DNA of 64,000 bases from positions 1,266,097 to 1,330,096 of the forward strand of contig NZ_FOYP01000001.1 of NCBI RefSeq assembly GCF_900115105.1, read 5' to 3'. Of the stretch, positions 31,183 to 40,581 are shown piece after piece. Position 1 is the stretch's first letter. Each line of letters starts with the position of its first letter. The translations under genes were made by a program, and so were the position numbers. Origin of the DNA: Yoonia tamlensis. Lineage in GTDB: Bacteria; Pseudomonadota; Alphaproteobacteria; Rhodobacterales; Rhodobacteraceae. The notes beneath the pieces are model-generated. The model was not told the origin of the DNA. It did no database searches and worked only from the letters and a program-made list of their open reading frames with translations.

Positions 31183-31238
31183 TAATAATGCGTCAAATTG
31201 AAGGTTTTGTGCCTATTTCATATACTTACGCATTATTA
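31183..31238. repeat. Long-range inverted repeat upstream of the Hint gene
   Basis: TAATAATGCG (31183-31192) and CGCATTATTA (31229-31238) are perfect 10-base complements 36 bases apart, in the gap between tRNA-Leu and the Hint-domain gene. It could be a dimeric operator or an RNA stem. No other gene is supported in this 238-base gap. Confidence 0.6.
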
Positions 31239-31350
31239 AGCAGCGGCTGATATTGATTGCAGCGTTCATCAGGTGTTATCGACATTAATGTTCGTTCTGG
31301 GTTTGAACGGCTTTTTTTACGAGTTATATGTACAAAATGGGATGTTTGAA

Positions 31351-32019
31351 ATGACCATGCCAACCGACAATCGCCCATCCGCGAGCGGCGCGCTGCCGCA
31401 TGATGCGGACGACCGGCCAAATACAATTGTGCCTTGCTTTACGCCCGGAACCGCCATCGCCACACCGCGCGGTGAAGTTCTGGTTGAAAACCTGACCGTC
31501 GGGTCCCGCGTTTTGACGCGCGACAATGGTATCCAGCATATTTCCTGGGTCGGGCACAAGGTTGTCAGCGCCAACGACATGTCAATCACCCAATCCATCC
31601 GCCCGATTACATTTAAGGCCGGATCATTGGGCGGCGGCCTGCCCGAACGGGATATGATGGTATCGCCCTTCCATCGCATGTTGGTCGTGTCGGAAATGGC
31701 ACAAATGTATTTCGAACAAAACGAGGTGCTCGTCTACGCCAAGGACCTGCTGCGCTTGCAAGGGGTCGGCATTGGTCCGATTCAGGAAACAAAATATATC
31801 CATTTCATGTGCGAACATCATGAAATCGTGCTCTCGAACGGGTCATGGACCGAAACATTCCAACCCGGTGACCATTCGCTCAAGGGGGTAGATGCCCCGC
31901 AACGCGAAGAATTGTTCCGCCTGTTTCCGCAGCTTGCGACAATCGAAGGGCGTCGGAAATACCGCGCCGCACGCAAGACCCTGCAACAAAAAGAAGCCAA
32001 GCTGCTGCTTAGGTCCTAG
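31351..32019 (+). CDS. Hint domain (Hedgehog/intein) protein
   Basis: A 222-residue protein built mostly of a Hint_2 domain. The domain starts PCFTPGTAIATPRGEVLVENL with Cys29 as the self-processing nucleophile; the second half has MVSPFHRMLV and HFMCEHHEIVLSNGSWTE with the block-B-like histidines. Typical Rhodobacterales Hint proteins carry this domain at the C-terminus of large secreted proteins; here only ~28 residues precede it. The start is uncertain: ATG 31351 has GGGA 8 bases before it, while ATG 31342 and 31288 are in frame. Confidence 0.8.
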   Translation: MTMPTDNRPSASGALPHDADDRPNTIVPCFTPGTAIATPRGEVLVENLTVGSRVLTRDNGIQHISWVGHKVVSANDMSITQSIRPITFKAGSLGGGLPERDMMVSPFHRMLVVSEMAQMYFEQNEVLVYAKDLLRLQGVGIGPIQETKYIHFMCEHHEIVLSNGSWTETFQPGDHSLKGVDAPQREELFRLFPQLATIEGRRKYRAARKTLQQKEAKLLLRS

Positions 32020-32599
32020 CGCGCCATTTGGCCCAGTCTACGGGGCTATCCAGATCCAGCAGGGCTTGATCGCCGATCGGCACCAAATGCACAGGCTGCG
32101 TTGCAATGATCGCTGCCGCCCCCTGATCGCCGCGAAGCTGCGCAAATGCGGGACGCAGGCTTGCATCAAAAATCACCGGGTGACCGGGCTTTTTTGCCCG
32201 TGTCGATGCGCGCCAGACTTTGGCCGCGGGGTTTTCGCTGCGGGCGCGCAATACCGCGTTCAGATCGGCGGTTTGAACTGCGACCAGATCGGCAAGCATG
32301 ACCATAAACGCGTCAACCTGCGGCAGGGCGCAAACCCCTGCGCGCAGGCTTGCGCTGATACCTGTCGCGCCATCGGGCAGGGGCACCATTTGCGAATCCA
32401 GATCGGCAATAACGCGCGCACGCGGATGGTCCATTGCCGGCAGCGTCACAAAAACAGCCTGACCTGTAGCAAGCGCACGGCAAACCTGCGTGCGGATCAA
32501 TGGCTGGCCATCAACAGTTTCCAATAGTTTGTCACGCCCGCCCATACGGGTTGATCCACCCGCTGCCAAAATCACAATCGGGCAGGGTGTCGCGGTCAC
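32009..32599 (-). CDS. MobA-like nucleotidyltransferase (molybdenum cofactor type)
   Basis: A 196-residue NTP-transferase with the start motif ILAAGGSTRMGGRDKLLE and a conserved MLADLV segment. It resembles MocA/MobA-like cytidylyl- or guanylyltransferases that finish molybdopterin cofactors, often near xanthine or CO dehydrogenase genes; none is present here. Start GTG 32599 lies two bases after the stop of the SYLF lipoprotein gene. Its 3' end overlaps the Hint gene by 11 bases. Confidence 0.85.
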   Translation of the reverse strand: MTATPCPIVILAAGGSTRMGGRDKLLETVDGQPLIRTQVCRALATGQAVFVTLPAMDHPRARVIADLDSQMVPLPDGATGISASLRAGVCALPQVDAFMVMLADLVAVQTADLNAVLRARSENPAAKVWRASTRAKKPGHPVIFDASLRPAFAQLRGDQGAAAIIATQPVHLVPIGDQALLDLDSPVDWAKWRART

Positions 32600-32600
32600 G

Positions 32601-33161
32601 TCAAGGAATGATGCGCGTGTATTTGGTGCCTTCAAGCGTTGCGCCAAGCCGCAATCCCGTTTGCCCGAACACCACCGCAATCACCGGTGACAGCGATGTT
32701 GTTGTTTCGGCGCGCAGCATTTCGCCTTGGTTGCTGACGGCATATTCGATGTCGGCACCAGCCGCCCAGCCCGGAGACTGGCGGAATTCCATCAGCGCGT
32801 CTTGGGTCATGAAAAACAGGACATGGCTATATTGTTGTGCCCCGATTTGCAGGCCCGCGCTACCCGAGGCCGCGGAATAGTAATCGACGGTGGATTCGCC
32901 AATGCGCAACGCCCCGCGTCCGAACGATCCGCCAAGCCCAAGTCCGACTTCGGTGATCAAAGGCATGACCAGCATGCCGTTTGCACGGCTCGCCAAATCG
33001 CGCACGCCCGGGTAGGATGTGTAAAGCGCGTTCAGCGTGGTATCGACACGTGCATCAATTGTGCTCGCGCCTCCGCTGCCAATTCCGTTACTACAAGCGC
33101 CCAAAGTAGTCGTTGCTAATGCACCAAGCGCAAAGCTGCGTCGTGTGAAAGTGCTCTTCAT
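32601..33161 (-). CDS. SYLF-domain (Ysc84-like) lipoprotein
   Basis: A 186-residue exported protein. The N-terminus TRRSFALGALATTTLGAC combines a twin-arginine with a lipobox (Cys23), so it may be exported folded and then lipidated. The rest is a SYLF domain (ANGMLVMPLITEVGLGLGGSFGRGALR), known for binding phosphoinositides or membranes in eukaryotes and of unknown role in bacteria. It is followed at once by the MobA-like gene. Confidence 0.85.
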   Translation of the reverse strand: MKSTFTRRSFALGALATTTLGACSNGIGSGGASTIDARVDTTLNALYTSYPGVRDLASRANGMLVMPLITEVGLGLGGSFGRGALRIGESTVDYYSAASGSAGLQIGAQQYSHVLFFMTQDALMEFRQSPGWAAGADIEYAVSNQGEMLRAETTTSLSPVIAVVFGQTGLRLGATLEGTKYTRIIP

Positions 33162-33264
33162 AATTTCCGCCTTATCTGCCTAGATTGAAACGTTTCCCGT
33201 TTCTTATGGTGTGAATTATAGGCAAATCTTCGCAGACTGTCACCCATTGGTTTAAGAATTGGCG

Positions 33265-34263
33265 CTAGGCGTTCAACAATCGCGCAGCTTCTGGCGCAAA
33301 ATATGTCAGCACGCCGTCACAACCTGCGCGTTTGAACGCCAGCAGGCTTTCAAGCATCACAGCTTCGCCGTCGAGCCAGCCGTTTTGCGCCGCTGCCTGC
33401 AACATCGCGTATTCGCCGCTGACCTGATAGGCAAATGTCGGCACGCCAAAGCCGTCTTTGACGCGGCGACAAATGTCCAGATAGGGCATGCCGGGTTTGA
33501 CCATGACCATATCCGCGCCCTCTGACAGATCGCGTTCGACAAGTCGCAATGCCTCATCCGCGTTGCCGGGGTCCATTTGGTAGGTTTTCTTGTCGCCTGT
33601 CAGCGCGGCCGATGCGCCCACCGCATCGCGAAACGGGCCATAAAACGCTGATGCATATTTCGCCGTATAGCTCAGGATTGCGACATCCTGATGCCCTGCC
33701 GATTCAAGCCCTGAACGGATCGCGGCGATGCGCCCGTCCATCATATCGGAAGGGCCAAGAATATCGGCGCCCGCATCTGCCTGCGCCAGCGCCATCTTGA
33801 CCAGCGCGTCAACCGTGCGGTCGTTCACGATCTTGCCGTTTTCGACAAATCCGTCGTGACCGTTGATATTATACGGATCAAGCGCAATATCCGTCATCAC
33901 AGCGATTTCGGGGGCGGCTGATTTGATCGCGCGGATCGCCTGATTGGTCAGGTTGTCAGGATCCCACGCCATGGCACAATCTTCGGTGCGTTCCGCCATG
34001 CCGGTATAGGGAAAAATGCACATCGCGCGTATACCAAGCGCCTGTGCCTCAATCGCGGCCTTAGCCACGCGGTCAACCGTTTTGCGGGTCACGCCGGGCA
34101 TTGAAGCGATCGGCGTTTCGGCATCCGTGCCTGCCATCACAAATACCGGCCAAATCAGATCATCCACGCTTAGCGAATTCTGGCGCACAAGTGCACGGAT
34201 ACTGGCCGATTTGCGGTTGCGGCGCAGGCGGGTGGCCGGAAAGGGGGCGATCGTCGGTTTCAT
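33265..34263 (-). CDS. hemB: Delta-aminolevulinic acid dehydratase (porphobilinogen synthase)
   Basis: A 332-residue HemB, second step of the C5/C4 tetrapyrrole pathway. The two Schiff-base lysines are K202 (AKYASAFYGPFR) and K256 (VKPGMPYLDI). The segment that holds three zinc cysteines in other HemBs reads DIALDPYNINGHDG (125-138), so it is the zinc-free, Mg-type enzyme. Single gene on the minus strand. Confidence 0.97.
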   Translation of the reverse strand: MKPTIAPFPATRLRRNRKSASIRALVRQNSLSVDDLIWPVFVMAGTDAETPIASMPGVTRKTVDRVAKAAIEAQALGIRAMCIFPYTGMAERTEDCAMAWDPDNLTNQAIRAIKSAAPEIAVMTDIALDPYNINGHDGFVENGKIVNDRTVDALVKMALAQADAGADILGPSDMMDGRIAAIRSGLESAGHQDVAILSYTAKYASAFYGPFRDAVGASAALTGDKKTYQMDPGNADEALRLVERDLSEGADMVMVKPGMPYLDICRRVKDGFGVPTFAYQVSGEYAMLQAAAQNGWLDGEAVMLESLLAFKRAGCDGVLTYFAPEAARLLNA

Positions 34264-34386
34264 GTCAAAGCCTTTGTCAAATGCTGCTGCCTTGGTCGCA
34301 CGGTTTTTTGCGCGCTACAAGTCTGGGCATCCGCGCGACAGGTCGCTAAGCTGCGGCATAAGAACTGAAATGATTGGGACAATTCC

Positions 34387-34911
34387 TTGGATCCAAACGA
34401 CATATTTTCGCAGATACTCAGCTTTCGGACATTTTCGAACCTTTGGTATTGGCTTGCTGTCGGCGTGTCTTGGATGACTGCCTGCTACTGGGTCGCTGGC
34501 GTGCCGCTTGACATGATCCATCGCGCGCGCCGGCAAGGCGGTGAAGCGATGCAGGATCTTGAAACGCTGGTCGCGGTCAATGTGCAGCGTTTGAAGATGT
34601 TTTCACAAAGCGACAGGATGGCATCTGTCGGATTTGCCGCCTTTATCCTGACAGCGATCACGGTTTGCGCATTTTTCTATGAACTGGAAGTCGCAAAGGG
34701 GCTGTTTTTCCTTGTCGTGCCGATTTCTGTCGCGATGGTGGTCAATCTCTATGCGACGATGCGTCTGGATGGTGACCCGCCCAAAGGGCGCGATTTGATC
34801 AAATATTTGCAGCGTCTGCGGCTGCTTGTACAGGTGATCGCGATGCTGGCAATTTTTGTCACGATCATCTACGGCATATTCTTTAGCCTCAACCAACCGC
34901 TTGGCTACTAG
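34387..34911 (+). CDS. Membrane protein, 'component of SufBCD complex' type
   Basis: A 174-residue protein with about four hydrophobic spans (near 18-40, 78-98, 103-122 and 148-168). Related Rhodobacterales proteins are commonly labelled 'component of SufBCD complex', but I know of no experimental basis and no suf gene is nearby. The TTG start at 34387 follows GGGAC; no in-frame ATG gives the same N-terminus. It is followed by mfd 38 bases later. Confidence 0.65.
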   Translation: MDPNDIFSQILSFRTFSNLWYWLAVGVSWMTACYWVAGVPLDMIHRARRQGGEAMQDLETLVAVNVQRLKMFSQSDRMASVGFAAFILTAITVCAFFYELEVAKGLFFLVVPISVAMVVNLYATMRLDGDPPKGRDLIKYLQRLRLLVQVIAMLAIFVTIIYGIFFSLNQPLGY

Positions 34912-34949
34912 GCGGTTGACACGCGGGCCGGGCAGGGTAGGTCATCGCC

Positions 34950-37900
34950 ATGGCAAATAGCAATCATATCACTGTTTCCGGCGCCCCCGAAGGGCATGAT
35001 GCGCAGCTTATTCTGGCCGAAGCTGCCAAGGGCGTGCCGGTTGTGCATGTCGCGCGCGATGACAAACGGCTGGCAGCGATGCAGGCCGCGCTTGCGTTTT
35101 TTGCACCTGATATACCGGTGTTTACGTTCCCCGCGTGGGACTGTGTGCCCTATGATCGCAGTTCGCCAAATGCCGATGTTTCTGCCGCGCGGATGGCCAC
35201 GCTTGCGGGGCTAGTGCATGGGATGCCCGAAAGGTTTGTCTTGTTGACATCGCTTGCTGCGGCAACCCAGCGTGTGCCCGCACGCGCCATCCTGCGCGAG
35301 GCCGCATTCAAGGCCACCGTCGGCAACCGTATTGACGAAGACGCGTTGCGCAGCTTTTTGGTCCGCATGGGGTTCACGCAAAGCCCGACAGTGATGGAAC
35401 CTGGCGATTACGCGGTGCGCGGCGGCATCATCGATATTTTCCCACCTGGCCAGTCCGGCCCTGTGCGGCTGGACCTGTTTGGCGACGTGCTGGACGGCGC
35501 GCGCCGCTTTGATCCCGCAACCCAGCGCACCACCGAAACGCTTACCGAGGTTGAACTTGCCCCTGTGTCCGAAGTCATTCTGGACGAGGCGGCAATCACA
35601 CGTTTCCGACAGAATTACCGGATCGAATTCGGGGCGGCCGGCACCGATGATCCGCTTTACGAGGCTGTCAGTGCAGGGCGCAAACACGCGGGGTTTGAAC
35701 ATTGGCTCGGCTTTTTCCAAGAAGACCTTGAAACCCTGTTCGATTATCTGCCGCGCGCAACCGTAACGCTTGACGACCAGACCGGACCGATGCGCCTTGC
35801 GCGTTGGGACAGCGTAAAAGACCAATATGGCACCCGTATGCACGCGCTGACCCAAAAGGGCCGTATGGATAGCGTCTATAAACCTGCGCCGCCTGCGCTT
35901 TTGTATCTTGATGATGCGGCTTGGGATGCGGCTGTTGCAGGGCACAGGGTACTGCAGTTTTCGCCGCTCAAGCAGGCAACGGGCGTGGGCGTCATTGACG
36001 CGGGCGCACGTATCGGCCGCAATTTCGCGCCCGAACGGCAGCAAGAAGATATCAATCTTTTCAGTGCTTTGACAGATCATGTTCGGGCGCGCATGGCGCA
36101 AGGGCCGGTGGTCATTGCTTCTTATTCCGAAGGCGCGCGCGAGCGGTTGGAAGGGTTGATCGCCGACGAAGGTATTCCCGAAACCGTGCTGGTCAAGGAT
36201 TTCAGCCGTGTTGGCAAATCGGGCGTACATCTGGCGGTTTGGCCGCTTGATCACGGATTTGAGGCCCCCGGCCTGACCGTGATTTCCGAACAAGACGTGC
36301 TTGGCGACCGGCTGATCCGCCAGACCAAGCGTAAACGCCGCGCCGAAAATTTCCTGTCCGAGGCCAATAGCCTCACCCCTGGCGATTTGGTGGTCCATGT
36401 CGATCACGGTGTCGGGCGGTTTATGGGCATGGAAGTTGTCACCGCATTGGGCGCCGCCCATGAATGTCTGCTGATCGAATACGCCGAAGAATCAAAGCTT
36501 TACCTGCCCGTTGAAAATATCGAACTGTTGTCGAAATACGGGCATGACACAGGGCTTTTGGACAAGCTTGGTGGCGGTGCGTGGCAGGCGAAAAAGGCCA
36601 AGCTCAAGGAACGTATCCGACAGATTGCCGAACGTCTGATCCGCGTTGCGGCGGAACGGGCGTTGCGCACAGCGCCCGCGATGGACCCGCCCGATGGGCT
36701 GTGGGACCAGTTTTTGGCGCGCTTTCCCTATGTGGAAACCGATGACCAACTTGCCGCGATTGCCGATGTGCTGGACGATCTGGCCTCTGGCAAACCGATG
36801 GACCGCCTGATTTGCGGCGATGTGGGTTTTGGCAAGACCGAAGTCGCCATTCGCGCGGCCTTTGTTGCGGCGCTTGCGGGTATTCAGGTGGCCATTATCG
36901 CGCCGACGACATTGCTTGCGCGGCAACATTACCAAAGCTTTGCCGAAAGGTTCCGCGGCTTTCCGGTTAACGTGCGGCCCTTGTCGCGGTTTGTGTCCGC
37001 CAAAGATGCGGCGCTGACCCGCGACGGGATCACCAAGGGCACTGTTGATATTGTGGTGGGCACCCATGCGCTTTTGGCTAAGGGGGTGCGTTTCAAGAAC
37101 TTGGGTCTGTTAGTCATTGATGAGGAACAGAAATTCGGGGTTCAGCACAAAGAGCGGCTCAAACAATTGCGCACCGATGTGCATGTGTTGACGCTGACCG
37201 CGACCCCGATCCCGCGCACCTTGCAGCTATCATTGTCGGGCGTGCGTGACCTGTCGATCATCGGCACGCCACCGATCGACCGGCTGGCGATCCGCACCTA
37301 TGTCAGCGAATTCGACAGCGTCACCATCCGCGAAGCATTGCTGCGCGAACATTATCGCGGCGGGCAGTCGTTTATCGTGGTCCCGCGCATCGCCGATATG
37401 CCCGAAATGGAAGAATTCCTGAAAACGCAAATGCCCGAAATCAGCTATATCACCGCGACAGGCCAGATGGCGGCGGGTGAGCTCGACGACCGGATGAACG
37501 CGTTTTATGACGGCAAATATGATGTCCTGCTGGCCACAACGATTGTTGAAAGCGGGCTCGATATTCCGACGGCAAACACGATGATTGTCTGGCGTTCCGA
37601 TATGTTCGGCCTGTCGCAGCTTTACCAAATTCGGGGACGTGTCGGGCGGTCAAAAACCCGCGCCTATGCATATCTGACAACAAAACCGCGCCAGAAGCTG
37701 ACCGATACCGCGCAAAAACGTCTGCGTGTGCTGGGGTCCATTGATAGCCTTGGGGCAGGGTTCACACTGGCCAGTCAGGATCTGGATATTCGCGGGGCGG
37801 GGAACCTTTTGGGCGAAGAACAATCCGGACAAATGCGTGAAGTCGGCTATGAGCTGTACCAACAGATGCTGGAAGACCAGATTGCCGCGATCAAATCGGG

Positions 37901-38390
37901 TGACGCCGAAGGCATTATCGACGACAGTCAATGGGCGCCGCAGATTAACCTGGGCGTGCCGGTGCTGATCCCCGAAGATTACGTGCCTGATCTGGATGTG
38001 CGGCTGGGGCTTTACCGGCGTCTGTCCGATCTGACCACCAAGGTCGAACTCGAAGGGTTTGCCGCCGAGATGATCGACCGCTTTGGCAAATTGCCGCGCG
38101 AGGTCAACACATTGATGCTAGTCGTGCGGATCAAGGCCATGTGCAAACGCGCAGGCATCGCCAAGCTGGATGCGGGGCCTAAAGGGGCCACTATCCAGTT
38201 CCATAACGATAAATTCGCATCACCTGCGGGGCTGGTTGAATTTGTCCATGCCCAAAAAGGGCAGGCCAAAGTCAAAGATAACAAGATCGTCGTGCTGCAA
38301 GACTGGTCCAAGGAACGTGACAAGATTCAAGGTGCGTTCAATATTGCCCGCGAGCTGGCGCAAAAGCTTGCTGATGAGAAAAAGAAATAG
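34950..38390 (+). CDS. mfd: Transcription-repair coupling factor Mfd
   Basis: A 1146-residue translocase that removes stalled RNA polymerase and recruits UvrA. N-terminal UvrB-homology modules, the RNA polymerase-binding domain near residues 480-545 (PGDLVVHVDHGVGRFMG), helicase motif I GDVGFGKT (623-630), motif II DEEQ (724-727), TATPIPRTLQ, the QIRGRVGRS motif VI and a C-terminal TRCF domain. Full length and intact. A terminator follows immediately. Confidence 0.98.
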   Translation: MANSNHITVSGAPEGHDAQLILAEAAKGVPVVHVARDDKRLAAMQAALAFFAPDIPVFTFPAWDCVPYDRSSPNADVSAARMATLAGLVHGMPERFVLLTSLAAATQRVPARAILREAAFKATVGNRIDEDALRSFLVRMGFTQSPTVMEPGDYAVRGGIIDIFPPGQSGPVRLDLFGDVLDGARRFDPATQRTTETLTEVELAPVSEVILDEAAITRFRQNYRIEFGAAGTDDPLYEAVSAGRKHAGFEHWLGFFQEDLETLFDYLPRATVTLDDQTGPMRLARWDSVKDQYGTRMHALTQKGRMDSVYKPAPPALLYLDDAAWDAAVAGHRVLQFSPLKQATGVGVIDAGARIGRNFAPERQQEDINLFSALTDHVRARMAQGPVVIASYSEGARERLEGLIADEGIPETVLVKDFSRVGKSGVHLAVWPLDHGFEAPGLTVISEQDVLGDRLIRQTKRKRRAENFLSEANSLTPGDLVVHVDHGVGRFMGMEVVTALGAAHECLLIEYAEESKLYLPVENIELLSKYGHDTGLLDKLGGGAWQAKKAKLKERIRQIAERLIRVAAERALRTAPAMDPPDGLWDQFLARFPYVETDDQLAAIADVLDDLASGKPMDRLICGDVGFGKTEVAIRAAFVAALAGIQVAIIAPTTLLARQHYQSFAERFRGFPVNVRPLSRFVSAKDAALTRDGITKGTVDIVVGTHALLAKGVRFKNLGLLVIDEEQKFGVQHKERLKQLRTDVHVLTLTATPIPRTLQLSLSGVRDLSIIGTPPIDRLAIRTYVSEFDSVTIREALLREHYRGGQSFIVVPRIADMPEMEEFLKTQMPEISYITATGQMAAGELDDRMNAFYDGKYDVLLATTIVESGLDIPTANTMIVWRSDMFGLSQLYQIRGRVGRSKTRAYAYLTTKPRQKLTDTAQKRLRVLGSIDSLGAGFTLASQDLDIRGAGNLLGEEQSGQMREVGYELYQQMLEDQIAAIKSGDAEGIIDDSQWAPQINLGVPVLIPEDYVPDLDVRLGLYRRLSDLTTKVELEGFAAEMIDRFGKLPREVNTLMLVVRIKAMCKRAGIAKLDAGPKGATIQFHNDKFASPAGLVEFVHAQKGQAKVKDNKIVVLQDWSKERDKIQGAFNIARELAQKLADEKKK

Positions 38391-38416
38391 GCCGGGTAAA
38401 CCCGGCCTGATTTTTT
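38390..38416 (+). terminator. Terminator of mfd
   Basis: GGCCGGG-TAAA-CCCGGCC stem, beginning at the last base of the mfd stop codon, followed by TGATTTTTT. Confidence 0.9.
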
Positions 38417-38442
38417 GAGTATTTTTGGCAAGATGATATGGG
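38417..38442 (+). repeat. 26-base dispersed repeat, copy 2
   Basis: One base different from the copy at 21138-21163 and in the same position class: directly after a plus-strand gene or terminator and directly before the stop codon of a minus-strand gene (Bcr-type exporter, stop at 38445). Confidence 0.8.
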
Positions 38443-38444
38443 GG

Positions 38445-39641
38445 TCAGGCTTCACCGGGGCGTTTGATCTTGGTGGTGAGCCAAAGCGCAAGGCCCGCAC
38501 AGACCAGCGCGGCATAGGCCATTGGCATGGGCGTTCCGTCAAACATCAGCGCCACGGGTGCCGCGATGATGACTGCCCCAACGGTGGCCACAGCAGCGAT
38601 GACAGAGGCGGCAAGCCCTGCAATATGGCCCATTTCTTCCATGGCGAGCGCATTGAGATTGCCGATTGATAATCCTGCCTGAAAGAAATTGCCAAGCACC
38701 CAAATGACATAGGCCCCAAAGCTTAGCCAATAAGGGCCGTCAAACAGGGTCACCGCGATCAGCATCAGGGTCAAGAAAATTTGCGCTGTATACATCGCCT
38801 TGATTATCGCGCGCATCCCCAGACGTACCACCAGTCGCGCGTTGATCACGCTGGCGCTTGATGCGCAGATGGCGATGCCGCCAAACCACAGGTGGAATTG
38901 CTCGCCCTTGCCGAATGTCTGGTCAAACACCTGCTGTGTCGAAGAAATCACCGTGAACAACATCCCAAACGTAAGGGTTTGCACAAGGATCGACAGGCGC
39001 GCGGTGTGGTGCATGAACATCTCGCGCACGGCGGCAATGATGGAAGTGACCCGCATTGGCCGCCGATTTTCCGGTGTCAGCGTTTCGGGCTGACGTGCAA
39101 GCAGCCACGTAAGCACTGCTGCGGCAAAGACCACAAAGGCCCCAAATATTCCGCGCCATCCAAAGCCCAGAATGATGTAATGCCCGACCGTCGGCGCAAG
39201 TGCCGGAACGATAGAAAAAACCAGCATCACAAAGGACATGATCCGCGCCATTTCGCGACCGCTATAAAGGTCACGCACAAGCGCCATCGCAACCACGCGC
39301 GGGCCTGCAGCACCAAGCCCCTGAACCACCCGCGCAAATAGCATCACCTCAAGGCTTTGCGCACGCCATGCGATCACACAGGCCAGAATATAGACAATAG
39401 CGCCGCCAACCATCACAGGTTTGCGCCCGAACGCATCGGATAGCGGGCCGGTAAACAAGGTGCCAACCCCCATGCCAAAGACAAAGCTGGTGATAATCAG
39501 CTGTGCGCGGTTCAGGTTCAGGGGCGTCAGGTCAAGCCCGATCTGGGGCAGGGCGGGCAGCATCGCGTCGATCGAGAATGCAACCGTGGCGGCTAGCATT
39601 GCCATGAGTGCAATAAATTCGGTCTGGGGGAGTCGTTTCAT
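38445..39641 (-). CDS. Bcr/CflA-type multidrug efflux MFS transporter
   Basis: A 398-residue major facilitator with about 12 spans. The N-terminal half shows FSIDAMLPALPQIG and the loop 2-3 motif GPLSDAFGRKPVM; the fifth span has the drug/proton antiporter pattern VQGLGAAGPRVV. Both fit the DHA1 Bcr/CflA group that exports bicyclomycin-like drugs or small metabolites. Single gene. Confidence 0.9.
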   Translation of the reverse strand: MKRLPQTEFIALMAMLAATVAFSIDAMLPALPQIGLDLTPLNLNRAQLIITSFVFGMGVGTLFTGPLSDAFGRKPVMVGGAIVYILACVIAWRAQSLEVMLFARVVQGLGAAGPRVVAMALVRDLYSGREMARIMSFVMLVFSIVPALAPTVGHYIILGFGWRGIFGAFVVFAAAVLTWLLARQPETLTPENRRPMRVTSIIAAVREMFMHHTARLSILVQTLTFGMLFTVISSTQQVFDQTFGKGEQFHLWFGGIAICASSASVINARLVVRLGMRAIIKAMYTAQIFLTLMLIAVTLFDGPYWLSFGAYVIWVLGNFFQAGLSIGNLNALAMEEMGHIAGLAASVIAAVATVGAVIIAAPVALMFDGTPMPMAYAALVCAGLALWLTTKIKRPGEA

Positions 39642-39771
39642 CAGGCAGGTCCATCAATAGGCAAAGGAACGCAGCCGGTCTGGCTGCGGGTCAATGAGAT
39701 CAACCCGATTACCTATGGGGCCGCTGAAATGCGGTGGTGGTCATTGGTGTGCCAAGCTGGCCGTGGAACTG

Positions 39772-40416
39772 TCATGCCTCGTCCGCGATGTTTTCCATGA
39801 TCTCTTTGATCACGTTGACCCAGACTTCGGGTGGTTGCGCACCCGGAACGGCGTGTTTTTGCGCCACGATGAATGTCGGCACGGAATTCACGCCCATATC
39901 GCGGCTGTGTTTGTCACGCGCGCGGATATCGGCGGTATCGGCATCAGCGGCCAGAAGTTTCGTCACTGTTGCCGCATCCATTTCGGCGGTATCGGCGATG
40001 TCGGCCAGCACTTCGTGGTTGGAAATATCGCGCCCTTCGACAAAATAGGCCTTGAACAGCAGGTCCACGACAAATGTCTGGCGCTGTTCAATCCCCGCCC
40101 AGTGGATCAGGCGGTGTGCGTCAATCGTATTAGGGGTGATCTTGATGCCGTCGAAATTGATCTTGGCACCGGTTTTTTCGGCATGTTGCACCACGGGCGC
40201 ATAGGCGCGCACAGCGCCCTCTTTGCCGCCGAATTTGGTTTCAAGATATTCGCGCCGGTCCATGCCGCCCGCAGGCATATCCGGATTCAGCTGAAACGGA
40301 TGCCATTCCATCACAAACGGATGGTCGGGAAATTGCAGAAGCGCCTTATCAAGATTGGTCTTGCCGATATAGCACCAGGGGCAGATCGGATCGGAAATAA
40401 TATCAAGCTTGACCAT
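39772..40416 (-). CDS. DsbA/FrnE-like thioredoxin-fold oxidoreductase
   Basis: A 214-residue cytoplasmic DsbA-fold protein (no signal peptide). Redox motif CPWC (C12-C15) in DPICPWCYIGK, the cis-proline loop SVPTFIV near the C-terminus and a helical insert between. FrnE-like members act as dithiol oxidases or isomerases, some induced by oxidative or metal stress. A perfect AGGAGG lies 7 bases before the ATG at 40416. Divergent from the XRE-cupin regulator. Confidence 0.92.
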   Translation of the reverse strand: MVKLDIISDPICPWCYIGKTNLDKALLQFPDHPFVMEWHPFQLNPDMPAGGMDRREYLETKFGGKEGAVRAYAPVVQHAEKTGAKINFDGIKITPNTIDAHRLIHWAGIEQRQTFVVDLLFKAYFVEGRDISNHEVLADIADTAEMDAATVTKLLAADADTADIRARDKHSRDMGVNSVPTFIVAQKHAVPGAQPPEVWVNVIKEIMENIADEA

Positions 40417-40581
40417 TATGGCCTCCTGGCGTGTCGTATTTGGCGGGTTTGCATCAGGGTCGTGATACCATGCTGACACCAAAGAACCAGACCCAATTCC
40501 TGTGCAGCACAGCACAGTGGCATTGCGCTTGGGCGCGGCACATAGTTGCAAGCGCTTGGCGGGCCAAATAAAAGAACGGTC

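Noticed and set aside
35211..36461. Minus-strand open frame of 416 codons inside mfd
   Set aside because: Antisense shadow of mfd; the product has no recognisable domain and is rich in residues expected from reversed codons.
39670..39688. CGCAGCC/GGCTGCG hairpin between the Bcr-type and DsbA-like genes
   Set aside because: Short stem without a U run; nothing ties it to a function.
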